Positions 1 through 13,155 of a DNA stretch of 64,000 bases are shown here, in pieces. Position 1 is the first letter of the stretch; every line of letters starts with the position of its first letter. Location: contig NC_072453.1 of the NCBI RefSeq assembly GCF_027596085.1, positions 10,475,948-10,539,947 on the forward strand, read 5' to 3'. Position numbers and translations under genes: made by a program. The notes under the pieces are model-generated. The model saw only the letters and a list, made by a program, of their open reading frames with translations. It was not told the origin of the DNA and did not search any database. The stretch is from Anoplopoma fimbria (taxonomy: Eukaryota > Chordata > Actinopteri > Perciformes > Anoplopomatidae).

Positions 1-552
1 TCATATCTAGATATTATTATTTTTCTTTTTAAAAAGGTCTTCTTTGATATGCAAGTTTAGGTCATCCAGTGGATTCTATCTGTTCCTCATTAAATAAATA
101 TTTTGACTGGACAGAGCTGAAGCTGCTGGTTCATATACAGTATTGTCATATTTTGTTTGCGTTTGTCGGAGGGAGCATCAATTGCAAATATGATTTAAAT
201 CAAGGGATGTGAAAGTGAGGCAAAGAAAATAAAAGGATGGAGGCAGAAAATTAATGGGAATGTAAAAGCAAAAGACAAAATGAGAGAGGGAAGGGAAGGA
301 CGGTGCTTGTCCTATAGCTTGGATCTTCTTCTCATGGTGACCGCTGAGTCGGGGGCGGGTCTAGGGATGACATCACAGCCCAGTGGTGGAGGGGGTGATT
401 TCTTTTTTTCTTTACTGGCAGTGCTGGCTGGTTTCCCAGGCCCCAGGTTATCCATTTCACATCTCTCAGAGGGCTCCTGGCTGCGCATACAAAGCCTCAC
501 TCTCATTATAAGGAAAGGAAAGCAGGACACAGTGGTTTTTAAAGCCCAGTGG

Positions 553-630
553 ACTTCCGCCTTCTCCGGGCCATCGCTAAACTACCGGATCCAGGTTCTG
601 GAGGACACCAGCTTTGGGCTTATTGAGCAG
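553..630 (+). CDS. Candidate exon of an unidentified gene (weak)
   Basis: A plus-strand open stretch ends in a consensus donor: the last codons read LEDTSFGLIEQ and are followed directly by gtaaac after CAG. A possible acceptor (cccag) lies at about 548-552, though its polypyrimidine tract is poor. The reading WTSAFSGPSLNYRI just after it has ordinary amino-acid composition. I recognise no family. It could be an exon of a gene lying mostly outside the window, or a chance frame. The boundaries are guesses. Confidence 0.2.
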
Positions 631-1159
631 GTAAACACAGGGGAGAGGGGCTGTTGGGTTGGAGGGATGTACGTCATGAGTAGATGTCAGTAGCTGGAGG
701 TTAGCTTTCTGTGGGTAACTAGGTTACAGTCAGAGACGGGATTTAATTGAGGAACAGAGGAAACCACCTGAGAAGCTTCCTCATACACTACGTACATACA
801 GTACATGTTCTGACTGAAGGCCAGCTAGCAGAGTACGTGGTGTACAGTTGGCAACCTGAAGAAGTGGAGGGCACAAAGCTGTGGCTATAAATTGGATTCA
901 TTACATTAACAGCAATTGAACACGCTCTAAAAGCTTTTTCTTCTCCGATCCACACCCCGAAACCTCCCGTTAGGAACAACTCCCCGACACCCGTCTGATC
1001 TGAGTGGATGAAAAGGACTGTGGTGGTCTCTGGTTGGGAATATCCGCCAGCAGGATTTGTTTTCTGTCTGTGTCTGTAGAACAGCATGTTCTGAACATAA
1101 TCGTTCCCATAAGTGAGGCTGCTGCTGCAGACGAGCCTCTGATTGCTATACCGCTCTCC

Positions 1160-1260
<101 letters not shown>

Positions 1261-4082
1261 TTTGTCTGGAGAATAAGAGCCAGTGATTGTGCAAAAACTA
1301 ATTTGGTTGAAGGATACAAACTGACTCTTTCTCATTCGTCTGTTCATGTTCATTTGAGTGATTAAAATGAGTTCCTGTCAGCCTTGAACGAATGAAAAGG
1401 GATGTAAACATCCTCAAGTCACAACACAAAAACAGTCATACACAACACAAAGACTTTTATCAATGAAGTTTGTACAACAGAGCAGTTCACCACTTTACAT
1501 CTGCCGCTTAGTGTCTGTAAAGCTGCTGAGCTTTATCGAACATCACCATTTAAACCTGATTGCGGATCCATACTTCTCTTGTTACTGAGCATCTTTGTGT
1601 TTTTATGTACACAGTGTCTGTCATATACTGTATCAGATATTGGGTTAACACTTTTTTACCTTCATTGCTTAATGAGGTAACCACTTTTTCAATTAATCCA
1701 GTAATTGTCGAGTCCATAAAATGTCTTAATTGAGTAAAAAGATGTAAAATGTTTGAATTCAATGCTTCCTTTCTTATCTCCTTTACCATAGGATACACTA
1801 GACTACCCTATACAAAACCATGTGGTCGATTCATTTAGACTATTTATTAATTGAAACGTCATAAAACATGCTACATTGTGATAAATATTGTTATTAAGAG
1901 ATGAAGTGACCGATATCAGGACATAAGATTTTGGCCAGAATTGCTCCACAACGCTCCATTCAGCCTTCAATAACATCCACCATCATTGTTTAATTGTACA
2001 TTATGTATAAATAGAGGTGTGAGTCAGAAATACAGAAATCCCAAATGGAGAGGTACAGAATGAGTTTGTCAGGGTACACACTATCTATGTGTTATATATA
2101 AATAATCTTTCAGATTAATCAACAGTCAAAATAATGATTAGCGGTAAAATGGTTTAATGTTCTTTAATGTTATTTTATACAATACTTATATTTATTAACA
2201 TTTTTAGTCGTTCTTTGTGTTTAACAACTAAGGAACGTGGTAGGAAAAGGTTTCCTCACTTTTACATGTTATTTCTCATCTGCAGATCCCAAATTTGACT
2301 GATTAAGACTTTTAAAAACTGTACTTATTCCATTAAATGTGGCGTTTGTTTTCAGTATTTCTAAAGTTTTAAAAAGCCTTAAAATTCAAGCTCTTTCTGT
2401 CTTCTAAAAAATCCATCTGAAGTATGGTCACATAGCCTTGATCACAAACATGTTATACTCTATACTTCAACTAGCAGTAAAAATCTATGATGATGATGTT
2501 GAGTATTGATAGAATGCTGAAGCTTGAGTTTTATTACAACAAACAGGAGTCAAAACATGTTGTTTTATCTCCTCATCCTCCTTTTTATTGTCACTATCGA
2601 CGATGGCAGAGTTTCAGGGAGGGTCTCTGCAGTGGTTCCCTTGAGCAAGGTTTACCAGCCTGCCTCTTGCATGTTGCCCTGTTGCAGGCCTGACTAATGG
2701 GACAGATGATTCAGTGTGACGCCAGTCACTTGTTTGGCTCTCCTCTGTGCTGCTGCTCCGTCTGCAGGTGTCGAACCACAACGTCTCACAGTGAAGGTTG
2801 TGTTTGATCAGAGAGATCATGTTGTGTACAGAACACACATCAGGCCGGTCTAATGGGTATTTTTCCTCTGAACCAGCTGAAATGGACATAGAATAGGAGA
2901 GAGAGTGTGAGTGCTTTCTCATATTAAAGCCTGTTTCAGCACCACGGACAGCTCCCACAGTGAAAACACACTGTTAGAAGGAAACTGAAGCAGTTAAATA
3001 TATATATTTTGCATAAATAATTAGTCGTCATTTTAACATCAATGACCAGGACTTATTTATAGCAATATTGGATGTGCAGGACTGTGATTAATCGCCTCAA
3101 CTTTTCACATATTTATGTGGAGTTCCTGTGTAATCAACCTCCACTGACGCTGCGTAGTGAACGCAACCCAAGAGACCGGATGTGATGATTCTGGATGGCC
3201 AGTGAAAACACACCCCTGACCAGAAAGAGAAGTTGTGAGTGAACAGAAATCAAGTGCAGTGGTCAATTTTCTGAATTCTATCCGTTAATGATGATTTATT
3301 TTTCAGTTTGTTAGAAAATAATCTAATAAACTCACTAAGAATGCTGTATCTGAAAAGCATTCGATACCTTTTGATATTGGAAAAAGATCAAACCAAACAT
3401 GACTTGAACCCAGCCTTGACAGCTGGATCAAGATCACCACTTTATCTTTATCTCTAATGTTACACATTAGTTATTATACTCTTTTATCCACACTGACATC
3501 AGAGCAGTGATTTATATGTCATCAGAGCTTTTTATGATCAATTCTATCAGATCTATCTCTCATTCTCCTTCAGAGCCTAAATTCTTAAAAACAGCTGACA
3601 GGCCAACCATCTCAGCTTGCCTCACTCATCACTCCAACGTCCTTTTTTTATAAAACAAGTTGCCTCAAAATAAAAACAATTTGCTCTCTGGAGGAAGTCA
3701 TGCGAGCTATTATTTATTTTATTACTATGCCTGTCCGTGTAATTATGGAATAATTTGATTTCCTGGTTCCTTTTTAGCCTCTCAGCTGAGGCATTAATGG
3801 CAAATCGATTGGCTTTGGAGCGACTCACGGTTAGAAAGACATCCAGTTATCATCTCTGCTCTGTTTAGTCTGTTTGCACAAGAGAGGATGATCACTGGAC
3901 TCGAGGACGGCAGAGTCAACAGTTGAGTGGAGTACTGCGCATCCGATCAATACACAGAGTTGGTGATTTATGTGGATCCTGCTCGTGTCCTCTTTGGGTT
4001 TGGAAATCATAAACTTTCCCATTTTTCTGTCACCTCTTTAGCTTTAGCTCTCTTTGCCTTCCCTGTTTCTCTCTTTCTTAAC

Positions 4083-4171
<89 letters not shown>
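4083..4171. repeat. Compound (CT)n(TA)n microsatellite
   Basis: A CT run of about 45 bases passes directly into a TA run of about 40 bases. Confidence 0.95.
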
Positions 4172-4175
<4 letters not shown>

Positions 4176-4337
4176 TGTATATGTATCCATCCATCCCCAT
4201 GCTTTGGAGGCCCTCTCAGTCCCTGCAGTATCACAGCAGGCTGTTAAGTCTGTGATTTAGAGGGATTCATCGCTGGCCACGCTCTGCTGGCTGAGAAATG
4301 GGCTGATTGGTTCGGACTACAAGCGTCCTGATGGATG

Positions 4338-4369
<32 letters not shown>

Positions 4370-4374
4370 GAGAG
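4338..4374. repeat. (GA)n microsatellite
   Basis: A short, slightly interrupted GA tract about 170 bases after the CT/TA tract. Confidence 0.9.
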
Positions 4375-5659
4375 GGGATAGTTTTGGATGAAGAGTGAAA
4401 GAGACAGAGAAAATCAAAAAGATGGTGACACAAGTGGGCAGACTGCAGAACAGATCTGAAGCTCCTCATGTAGGCTCCAATAAAAGAGGAGATTTTAGTG
4501 AATAAATGAAATTGGGGCAGTAAGTGTTGGAGACAAAAGTTGGATTTCGTCCCCCTTCCTCAGTGGAAATGATGTCCTCTGATTGCAGCACCTAAAAATT
4601 ACGTTCTACAAAACTGTGTTGTGAATTATGTTTTGAGGAAAATTATGTTTGATTTGACGTATCAAAAATACTTTTTGCATGGTGGGTATTACAGGGCTTT
4701 CGTCAAGGAGACTTACCAAGTACTTTTGTTTTCTGAACTTAACCATGTATTTTGTTACTTTTTGTTTTGTTTTCCTTTCGTAGTCATTTTAAGCCAAACC
4801 ATGATGATTTCCCCTAAACAAGGTAGTTTAGCAGAGTTTTTTTATTTAGTTTTGTTTCAATTTACAACATTAACCACGTTTCAAATTGTTATCCATGAAA
4901 ACAATGTTGTCCGAGAAATTAGTTATTGAGCGTGTGGTTTAGTAGGAAATCTTAATTTGTAGGAGACAGGGTTGCTGATTGGCCAAGAAAGATGTTTTGA
5001 GCACCACAAAGACATACATTCCAGCTGTATTTGCCGTATTTGGCAAGAATGTTTCTACTGAGTGATGTTGTACTTTCTTAAACAGCTTGCTTGGAGAATA
5101 AGATGCAATTACTGATGCAGAGAAATCAGTCAAAAGGATTTTACCCGATTTTAAAACGCTTCCCTGTAGTTGTTTGAACCTTATGGTCCTTGTTCATTTG
5201 TTCTGAACTTTTGTCCAACGACATCTTCTAAAAACCTATTTTATTTAAAGAGACCAAATTTAGATAAATGTTTAAAGATGCTAAATCCGATATTAAGAGC
5301 ATTAATATCTCATCAAACAACTATCATCTATGTAAAGATAGAGAGGAGTAAAGTCTACCTGAGCAGAGATGAAGTCTCTCTCCCTCTGTGTGTGTTGTTA
5401 ACAAAGCTTTTTTTGCTTTGTTGATATTGCCAGCCGGCCGCGTGCCTTTTAGTGCATGTTGGTGCATATGAGCGTTCCCAACTGGTTAGCTCAAGACCGC
5501 CGCTCTGCACTGCACGGCGGCTACAGCTGATAACGCCGTCCTGACCGGTGGCTTTGACGTGGAAGCGTAGCCCACACCATCCGTTTCCCCCTCAGGTAAA
5601 CACTGTCAGCACTGTTGCCAGTGTTTGCGCTGTTAGCTCTGTTAACTCAGCCATTAAAA

Positions 5660-5663
<4 letters not shown>

Positions 5664-5734
<71 letters not shown>

Positions 5735-5741
5735 TAAATAT
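5664..5741. repeat. (TA)n / (AAAT)n microsatellite
   Basis: About 60 bases of TA followed by a short AAAT tail. Confidence 0.95.
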
Positions 5742-6904
5742 GTGTGTCTTAGTACACGTCATTGTTGTACCTGCAGAGATCCACTTTGTAAACATGACCG
5801 GTCGACCTGCGAGGTGAGAGCCGCTGACCACCCACACAGCTGACATGCAACTATATGCGTCAGTAGTTATAACACAGCACATACCGTCTCCACGGCAACA
5901 CTGAATCGGTGTTGCCATCCATTACAGGTTAATTCAGCATTTCAGAACTATTTGACCGATCAAGGCCAGTCAATAAAACAAGTCTCTCTCTCTCTCTCTC
6001 CCTCTCTCTTTCTTGCTCTCTCGCTCAGATAGGCCTCATTATAATTAACACGTGAGCAGGCAGACGCCACACGTGAAGCCGCTGCAGCTGGATGAGTTTG
6101 GTTATTCATGTTATGCTGTGATGGGGAGTGAGGACATGCTCATAACTCTGAGTCTGCGTATCATTTTTGTTGTGTGTGTAAAAGTGTAAGTCTGCGAGTG
6201 TACATGTGTGTATTTATACTGCATTTGCTAGGTTTTGGTTAGAATGAGCAAGAAAAGGGAGCATCTGTGTCGTTCTTGTGTGTGGGTGGATGTGTAAGTG
6301 CACATTGTGTGACAGCATTTGCTCCAGTTTCTAGCTTTGGATGCTTCTCCTGCCTTTTTTAGTCACAGATGAGCTCATCCAATATTTAGAACGTCAGTCA
6401 TCCGTGCCTGGATCAGTGGATCAGTGTTCCCTGATCACAGCTAGTCCAGTCCTGCATGGAAAACCACAATCCTCCACATACACAGACACACTCTCAATTT
6501 CACAATTTCAGTTTTCTTTTTGGCAAGACATGTTCATTTCATGCTAAGGCCTATAGCGAAATAGTGGACATAGGGAATAAATGGTGGTTTATATCAGTGT
6601 TTGAACCACAATGAAAATGTACCAGTGGCCTTTGTTAGTACCACCTACAGGCTCAGTGTAATTTGCTCTATAACTAGAAACTGAAGGCTGCAACTATGAA
6701 GATCTTTTATCAGATAGAGTTTTTCTCTGAGTCGGATTTTATTCTTTTTTGGGGGGTAAAAAACCTTTTTGGTATGTTTTGCCCAGTCAGCAAAGTTCTG
6801 CCGGGTGAAGCCGATACAGAAGTGTCTTAAAATGTGCATTCTCCTTTCCTTCTCACGACTCCTCTGGTTGTATAGAAATCTATGAGAAAATGACTCTACT
6901 TCTC

Positions 6905-7290
6905 TCTTGATTTATTCCCTCAGTAAACATTGTAAACATGAGTTTATGGTCTCAATCTCTAGTTTCAAGTCTTCTTCAATACAGCATGATGTTCATTTAG
7001 TAAATGATGGTCCATTTAGAGTCAAATAGACCATAAAGCAGGGTATGCTTTAAGGCGGGGCTACACACTGATTGACAGGTCTCTACCAGAGACGTATACG
7101 CCGTCTCTAAGTCACTCCTCCTCAGTCCTAATTTGGTAACTGCCGTATATCGGCTGCAAGAAAAACAACATGACGTAAACCAAGATGGGGACCACAAAAT
7201 GGCCGAACTCGAGGCTTCAAAACAGTCCACAAACCAATGGTTGACGTGACGATGACTGCGTCCACTTCTTATATACAGTCTATGGTTTTG
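6905..7290 (-). repeat. Interspersed teleost repeat, copy A
   Basis: Read on the minus strand this matches 8598-8930 and then 13397 onward. Shared landmarks, in order, are: actgtatataagaagtggac, gtagcccc, ctttatggt, gactctaaat and gaacatcatgc. It is a non-coding interspersed repeat of a kind I recognise as common in fish genomes, but I cannot name the family. The minus-strand open frame through it has no protein feature. The left boundary is approximate. Confidence 0.6.
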
Positions 7291-8597
7291 CTTTGTTTAA
7301 CGATACATTGCAAAACTAATTCATGGTCAGTTTACTCAGAAATTCATTTTGCATCCTTCTGTTCAAGAAATATAGGATGTATAGTATGAATTAACAATTG
7401 ATTCACCAGGGTCTCTGTATACCTAAAAACACCAACAGGTTACATTAACATGCTCTTAGAATGCATCAATTTCCTTCATTTATTTATCCCTCTACATGTA
7501 GTGGTAAAGTTGGAATACCTTTATTCTTTATTCTCAATAAGAAGTATGGATATCCTTGTTGTTATAAATCAGATGTGACAGTACTCCACACTAGTGAGCA
7601 CTGGCCCAGTTCAACCACTGCTTTTATAAACTGATTACGTAAGAAACCAATCAGTCCCATGAACAGGAAACATGAAAGATGAATCCTAACATTTCTTGAG
7701 AACCCTTTCTAGTGTTCTGTCCATAGAGTATTCATTAAGTCTGTTTGTACTTATAAAATCATGCCAGACACATGCAAGATTCAGCATCTCTCCAGAATCC
7801 AGATCATCTCAGTTATATAAAGCTTCCCGCTCGTCATCACATGTTGCCTCATCATACAAATTATGTATCCAGTTCTGAACAGGTAGAACTAAATTATTTC
7901 CTGTTAAAAGCACTTCAAATACATAATGTTCCTGGCCATGAAGCCATTTCACATGCTGCCACACAGCTTGATATACTAAAAGTGTCTCCATGGCAACCGT
8001 GCTTCGAAAACCAGTGCACAGCGGGTGGGGGACGGGGCGGGATGGGGGGGGGGGGGCACTTTGGAGAGGATCCGCTCGCTGTGATTGCGCATAATCACAG
8101 CAGACACACATCACAAACTTGGCCAGCATCGCTAAATTAATACTTGAAAAGACAGCGGTGTGTGAAGAGAAGCTCCGCGGCCTTTTAAAGTGAAGACACT
8201 CCATTAGTTAAAAGCTGCTTTTATGCAAATGTCCTGAGTAAAACAGGAAAACATTACCACCACATTTCGACACAGTTCTGGTTAAGTCTGTCTTTTGCCA
8301 TCTGCAGTAAATTATTTATTGGTATTCAAATGAGCTGACTTCATTCAGTAATGCAGTTTCCTTTCATCAAAGTGTCATCCTCCAGACGGGAAAGCCTCGT
8401 CGTCATGTTGTGTTTGTGACTCAGAGTCATATGAGCTCCCTTCTTTCTTGCTTTAATGGTGATGACACCGCCACATGCCTTGGTGATCCGTGATATCTGT
8501 TTAAAAAAGCTTTATTAGCATAGTTCTGTAAACATTTGGAGACCGGTTGTGTTATATTGTTTTTATTAGTTTTCTTCATTATTGTGTCATCAAACAG

Positions 8598-8930
8598 TGT
8601 TTATGCTATTACAATTGACTGTATATAAGAAGTGGACGTAGTCAGCATGACATCACCCAGTCCTTTGGTGACTATAGTTTTGAAGCCTCAAATTCGTCAT
8701 TTTGTCCTTGGAGGTTGGAGCTAAGTATAACAAACACTGAATCTGATATTTTTATGCAACTTAAATGTTTAATGAAGTGAAAACACACTATAAAAGGGCT
8801 AAGTTCTAAGACAATAACGGGTACAACTCCCCGACCGGACACGGCCATGGTGTCGACCTGTCAATCACTGTGTAGCCCCACCGCCTAAAGCATACTCTGC
8901 TTTATGGTATATTTGACTCTAAATCAGGGG
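8598..8930 (+). repeat. Interspersed teleost repeat, copy B (left part)
   Basis: Inverted relative to the copy at 6905-7290 and matching it from actgtatataagaagtggac to gactctaaat. Similarity stops exactly where the hAT-like terminus caggggtgggcaa begins. It resumes at about 13397 with gaacatcatgc, so this copy was split by the nested insertion. The central part has diverged from copy A. Confidence 0.6.
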
Positions 8931-9346
8931 TGGGCAATTCTTTTTCCCAGGGGGCCAAATGAGCAACTGAAAATATTTTGGAGGGCTGGGCCAAAATGCC
9001 GAACTCAATTATGCATAATATACATTTTATTTCTATATAAAAAGCAGTAAATGGCATTGTTTTGACCGCTGGTAAGAGTGTATGTTATTATTTGGCAATT
9101 AAAAGGTGAGGTTAGCTTTCAAAAATATCATTTATTCAAATAGAATTTCCAAAATGTTGAAAAAATTTGACTCATTTTCAGTCACATGAATAACCAATGA
9201 ATCGCCACCTTATCGTGGTGGAGGGGTTTGTGTGCCCCAGTGATCCTGAGAGCTGTGTTGTCGGGGGCAATAGCTCCTGGTAGGGTCTCCCAAGGCAAAG
9301 TGGTCTCGGGGGAGGGGTCAGACTAAGAGCGATTCACCAAACCTCA

Positions 9347-12300
9347 ATGAATCGGACGATACAAGGTTGTGGCACCTCGCCCGGAATAGGGAAACCGGGG
9401 CACCCTCCTGGAGCCAGACCTGGTAGGGGAGCTCGCCGGCGAGCGTCTGGTGGCCGGGCCTTGGCACATGGGGCCCGGCCGGGCCCAGCCCGAAAAAGCT
9501 ACATCGTGCTGCCACCCTGTGGGCCCACCACCCGCAGGGATAGGCATTGGGGTCGGGTGCAATGTGAGCTGGGCGGCAGGCTGGGGCGGAAACCTGGGCG
9601 TGCTGACCCCCGGCATCACAGACTAGCTCTAGGGACGTGGAATGTCACCTCTCTGGCGGGGAAGGAACCGGAGCTGGTGCGGGAGGTGGAACGCTACCAG
9701 CTAGATATAGTTGGGCTCACCTCCACGCATAGCACCGGTTCTGGAACCAAACTCCTGGAGAGGGGCTGGACTTTTTCCTTTTCCGGAGTTGCCCAGGGTG
9801 AGAGGCGCCGGGCGGGTGTGGGGATACTCACAAGCCCCCGGCTGAGCGCCACTGTTCTGGAGTTCTCCCCGGAGAACGAGAGGGTCGCCTCTCTGCGACT
9901 GGGAATCGCAGGAGGAAAGTCTCTGACTGTTGTTTGTGCCTATGCACCAAACGGCAGTTCGGAGTACGCGGCCTTCTTGGAGTCCTTGGGTGGTGTTCTG
10001 GAAAGGGCGCCGACTGGGGACTCCATAGTTCTTCTGGGAGACTTCAACGCTCACGTGGGTAACGATGGAGAAACCTGGAGGGGTGTGATTGGGAGGAACG
10101 GCCTGCCCGATCTGAACCCGAGTGGTGCTTTGTTGTTGGACTTCTGTGCTAGTCATGGACTGTCCATAACAAACACCATGTTTGAGCATAGGGAGGTTCA
10201 TAAGTGTACTTGGTACCAGAACACCCTAGGCCAAAGGTCTATGATCGACTTTGTAGTTGTGTCATCAGACCTGCGGCCGTATGTCTTGGACACTCGGGTG
10301 AAGAGAGGAGCAGAGCTGTCAACTGATCACCACCTGGTGGTGAGTTGGATCAGGTGGCGGGGGAGGCTGCCGGACAGACCCGGTAAACCCAAACGTGTAG
10401 TGAGGGTGAACTGGGAACGTCTGGCTGAGGATCCTGTCCGCAAGGTCTTCAACTCCCACCTCCGGAACAATTTCTCGTGCATCCCGGGGAGGCTGGGGAC
10501 ATGGAATCCGAGTGGGCCATGTTCAAATCCTCCATTGTGGAAGCTGCTGCTAGGAGTTGTGGTCGGAAGGCGATCGGTGCCTGTCGTGGCGGCAATCCAA
10601 GAACCCGCTGGTGGACACCAGCGGTGAAGGAGGCCGTCAAGCTGAAGAAGGAGGCCTTTCGGGCTTGGTTGGCCGAGGGGTCTCCTGAATCAGCAGGCAG
10701 GTACCGGTTGGCCAGAAGGGCTGCAGCTGCGGCGGTTGCTGAGGCAAAAACCCGGGTGTGGGAGGAGTTTGGCGAGGCCATGGAGAAGGACTTTCGAATG
10801 GCCTCAAGGAAGTTCTGGCAAACCGTGAGACGACTCAGAAAGGGGAAACAGGGCTTTTCTCAGGCTGTGCTCAGCAGGGGGAGAACTGCAGACCCGGACT
10901 GGGGATATTGTCGAGCGGTGGAAAGAACACTTTGAGGAACTCCTGAACCCGACCAACACGTCCTCTGTGGAAGAGGCAGAGTCTGAAGACTCAGGGGAAG
11001 TCTCGTCCATATGCCTGGCAGAGGTCGTTGAGGTAGTTAAAAAGCTCTTCAGCGGCAAAGCGCCAGGAGTGGATGAGATTCGACCGGAGATGCTAAAGGC
11101 TCTGGACATTGTTGGGCTGTCTTGGTTGACACGTCTCTTCACTGTCGCGTGGAAGTCGGGTACAGTGCCTGTGGAGTGGCAGACCGGGGTGGTGGTTCCC
11201 ATTTTCAAAAGGGGGACCGGAGAGTGTGCTCCAATTATAGGGGTATCACACTGCTCAGCCTCCCCGGGAAGGTTTACTCCAGGGTGCTGGAAAGGAGGCT
11301 CCGTCCGATTGTCGAACCTCAGATTCAGGAGGAGCAATGCGGATTCCGTCCTGGACGTGGAACAGCGGACCAACTCTTTACCCTTGCAGGTCTGTTGGAG
11401 GGTGCATGGGAGTTTGCTCATCCAGTCTACATGTGTTTTGTGGACTTGGAGAAGGCCTTCGACCGTGTCCCTCGGGGAGTCCTGTGGGGGTACTGCGGGA
11501 ATATGGGGTACCTGGTTCGTTACTACGAGCCATTCGGTCCTTGTCTGACCAAAGTGAGAGCTGTGTTCGGATACTCGGCACAAAGTCGAGCTTGTTCCCA
11601 GTGCGTGTTGGCCTCCGCCAGGGCTGCCCATTGTCACCAATCCTGTTTGTGATTTTCATGGACAGGATTTCAAGGCGCAGCCGGGGGAGGAGAGTTTCCG
11701 GTTTGGGGACCTCAGAATCGCATCCCTGCTTTTTGCAGATGATGTGGTTCTGTTGGCTTCTTCAGAACGTGACCTTCAGCACGCACTGGGGCGGTTCACA
11801 GCCGAGTGTGAAGCGGTCGGGATGAGAGTCAGTACCTCCAAGTCTGAGGCCATGGTTCTCTTCCGGAAAACGGTGGATTGCACCCTCTGGGTTGGGAGTG
11901 AGTCACTGCCCCAAGCGAGGGAGTTCAAGTATCTCGGGATCTTATTCACGAGTGAGGGTAAAATGGAGCGGGAGATGGACAGGCGGTTCGGTGCAGCATC
12001 AGCAGTGATGCGGGCGTTGTACCGGACCGTTTTGGTGAAGAAGGAGCTGAGCCGAAAGGCAAAGCTCTCGATTTACCAGTCCATCTACGTTCCAACCCTC
12101 ACCTATGGTCATGAGCTTTGGGTAGTGACCGAAAGAATGAGATTGCGAATACAAGCGGCCGAAATGAGCTTCCTTCGTAGGGTGGCTGGGCTCAGCCTTA
12201 GAGATAGGGTGAGGAGCTCAGACATCCGGAGGGAGCTCGGAGTAGAGCCGCTGCTCCTTCGCGTCGAAAGGGGCCAGCTGAGGTGGCTCGGGCATCTGAT

Positions 12301-12520
12301 CAGGATGCCTCCTGGACGCCTCCCTTTAGAGGTTTTCCAGGCACGTCCAACTGGTAAGAGGCCCCGGGGTAGACCCAGAACACGCTGGAGAGATTATATA
12401 TCTCGTCTGGCCTGGGAACGCCTCGGGGTTCCCCAGGAGGAGCTGGAAAGTGTTGCTGGGGAGAAGGACGTCTGGAGGACCCTCCTTAGCTTGCTGCCCC
12501 CGCGACCCGGCCCCGGATAA
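9347..12520 (+). pseudogene. Rex3 endonuclease/reverse transcriptase ORF with multiple frameshifts
   Basis: The endonuclease lies at about 9620-10370. Visible motifs are LGTWNVTSL, the catalytic GDFNAHVG and the C-terminal [10 protein letters not shown]. The reverse transcriptase follows, with GKAPGVDEIRPEML, FVDLEKAFDRVPR, GLRQGCPLSPILFVIFMD and the active-site LLFADDVVLLAS. A C-terminal stretch TYGHELWVVTERM and a stop at 12518-12520 complete it. The reading continues only by switching frame near 10480, 10885, 11215, 11490 and 11690, so at least five indels separate otherwise well-preserved blocks. It cannot make a full protein. The family retrotransposes by target-primed reverse transcription; this copy can no longer do so autonomously. 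Confidence 0.88.
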
Positions 12521-12529
12521 GCGGAAGGA

Positions 12530-12552
12530 GATGGATGGATGGATGGATGGAT
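12530..12552 (+). repeat. (ATGG)n 3' tail of the Rex3 element
   Basis: Five or so ATGG/GATG units directly after the LINE stop and a short 3' UTR (ggataagcggaaggag). Confidence 0.9.
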
Positions 12553-12714
12553 TAATAACAAAGGGCATTTTGAGTTTCATATACTATTGAAACAAGGATT
12601 TTCTTAGCTTTCTAAAGACATCACATCATCTTTGTAGCCAAAATAAACAAGACATGTCACTGAACTGTGTAACTGTGTAAAGAAAAGTGTCCCAGTTTTG
12701 TAGCCTTTTTGACT

Positions 12715-13155
12715 TTACATGCCTATATTAAACGCTTCTTTTTTCTCTGGGCATAGCAGTGCTGCAGACTCGACCATGCACTCTTTCACAAACTCCCCCT
12801 CCGAGAATGGCTTACTGTTCTGGGCGATTTTGTGGGCTATCACAAAGCTGGTTCTGGTCGCTGCATCTCTGGCTGCATGCAGCTTTGTAAAACAGCCTTG
12901 TTGTTTTTCTAGCTTTGCTAGTAAATCCGTTGATGTCCGCGCTCGTTCGGCATCACTCAAGTTTTTGTATTTCTCGGCATGTTTCGTCTCGTAATGCCGT
13001 TTCAAATTGTACTCTTTAAACACGGCGACATGCTCCCCACAAACCAAACACACAGGTTTACCCTTGACTTCAGTAAAGAAAAAACTAGTAGTCCATATTT
13101 GTTTGAAAGTTCTGCTTTCGGCATCCACTTTCCTCTTTTTGGGATGAGCCGACAT
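12715..13155 (-). pseudogene. N-terminal fragment of a hAT transposase (BED-type zinc finger)
   Basis: About 146 residues are open from MSAHPKKRKVD to a stop. A basic start is followed by the finger CLVCGEHVAVFKEYNLKRH with the closing His in YETKH, that is Cys-x2-Cys...His-x4-His. Next come LLAKLEKQQGCF and TSFVIAHKIAQNSKPFSEGE, which strongly recall the N terminus of vertebrate hAT-derived proteins such as GTF2IRD2-like and ZBED/FAM200-like families. The catalytic and dimerisation domains are missing, so this is a truncated relic and not a host gene. An in-frame upstream extension to 13200 exists, but the Met at 13155 gives the family-like start. Confidence 0.7.

Larger units (their letters stand above)
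9197..12552 (+). mobile_element. Rex3 (RTE-clade) non-LTR retrotransposon, nearly full length, inactivated
   Basis: A 3.3-kb unit begins atcgccaccttatcgtgg and ends with a short (GATG)n/(ATGG)n tail, the 3' hallmark of fish Rex3. It encodes an apurinic-type endonuclease followed by reverse transcriptase. The stretch tggcagaccggggtggtggt near 11176 is the conserved block used, as I recall, as a standard Rex3 PCR priming site in fish. Flanking aataacca (about 9188) and aataacaa (about 12553) may be a target-site duplication, though imperfect. It sits inside the hAT remnant, so it inserted later. Confidence 0.85.
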
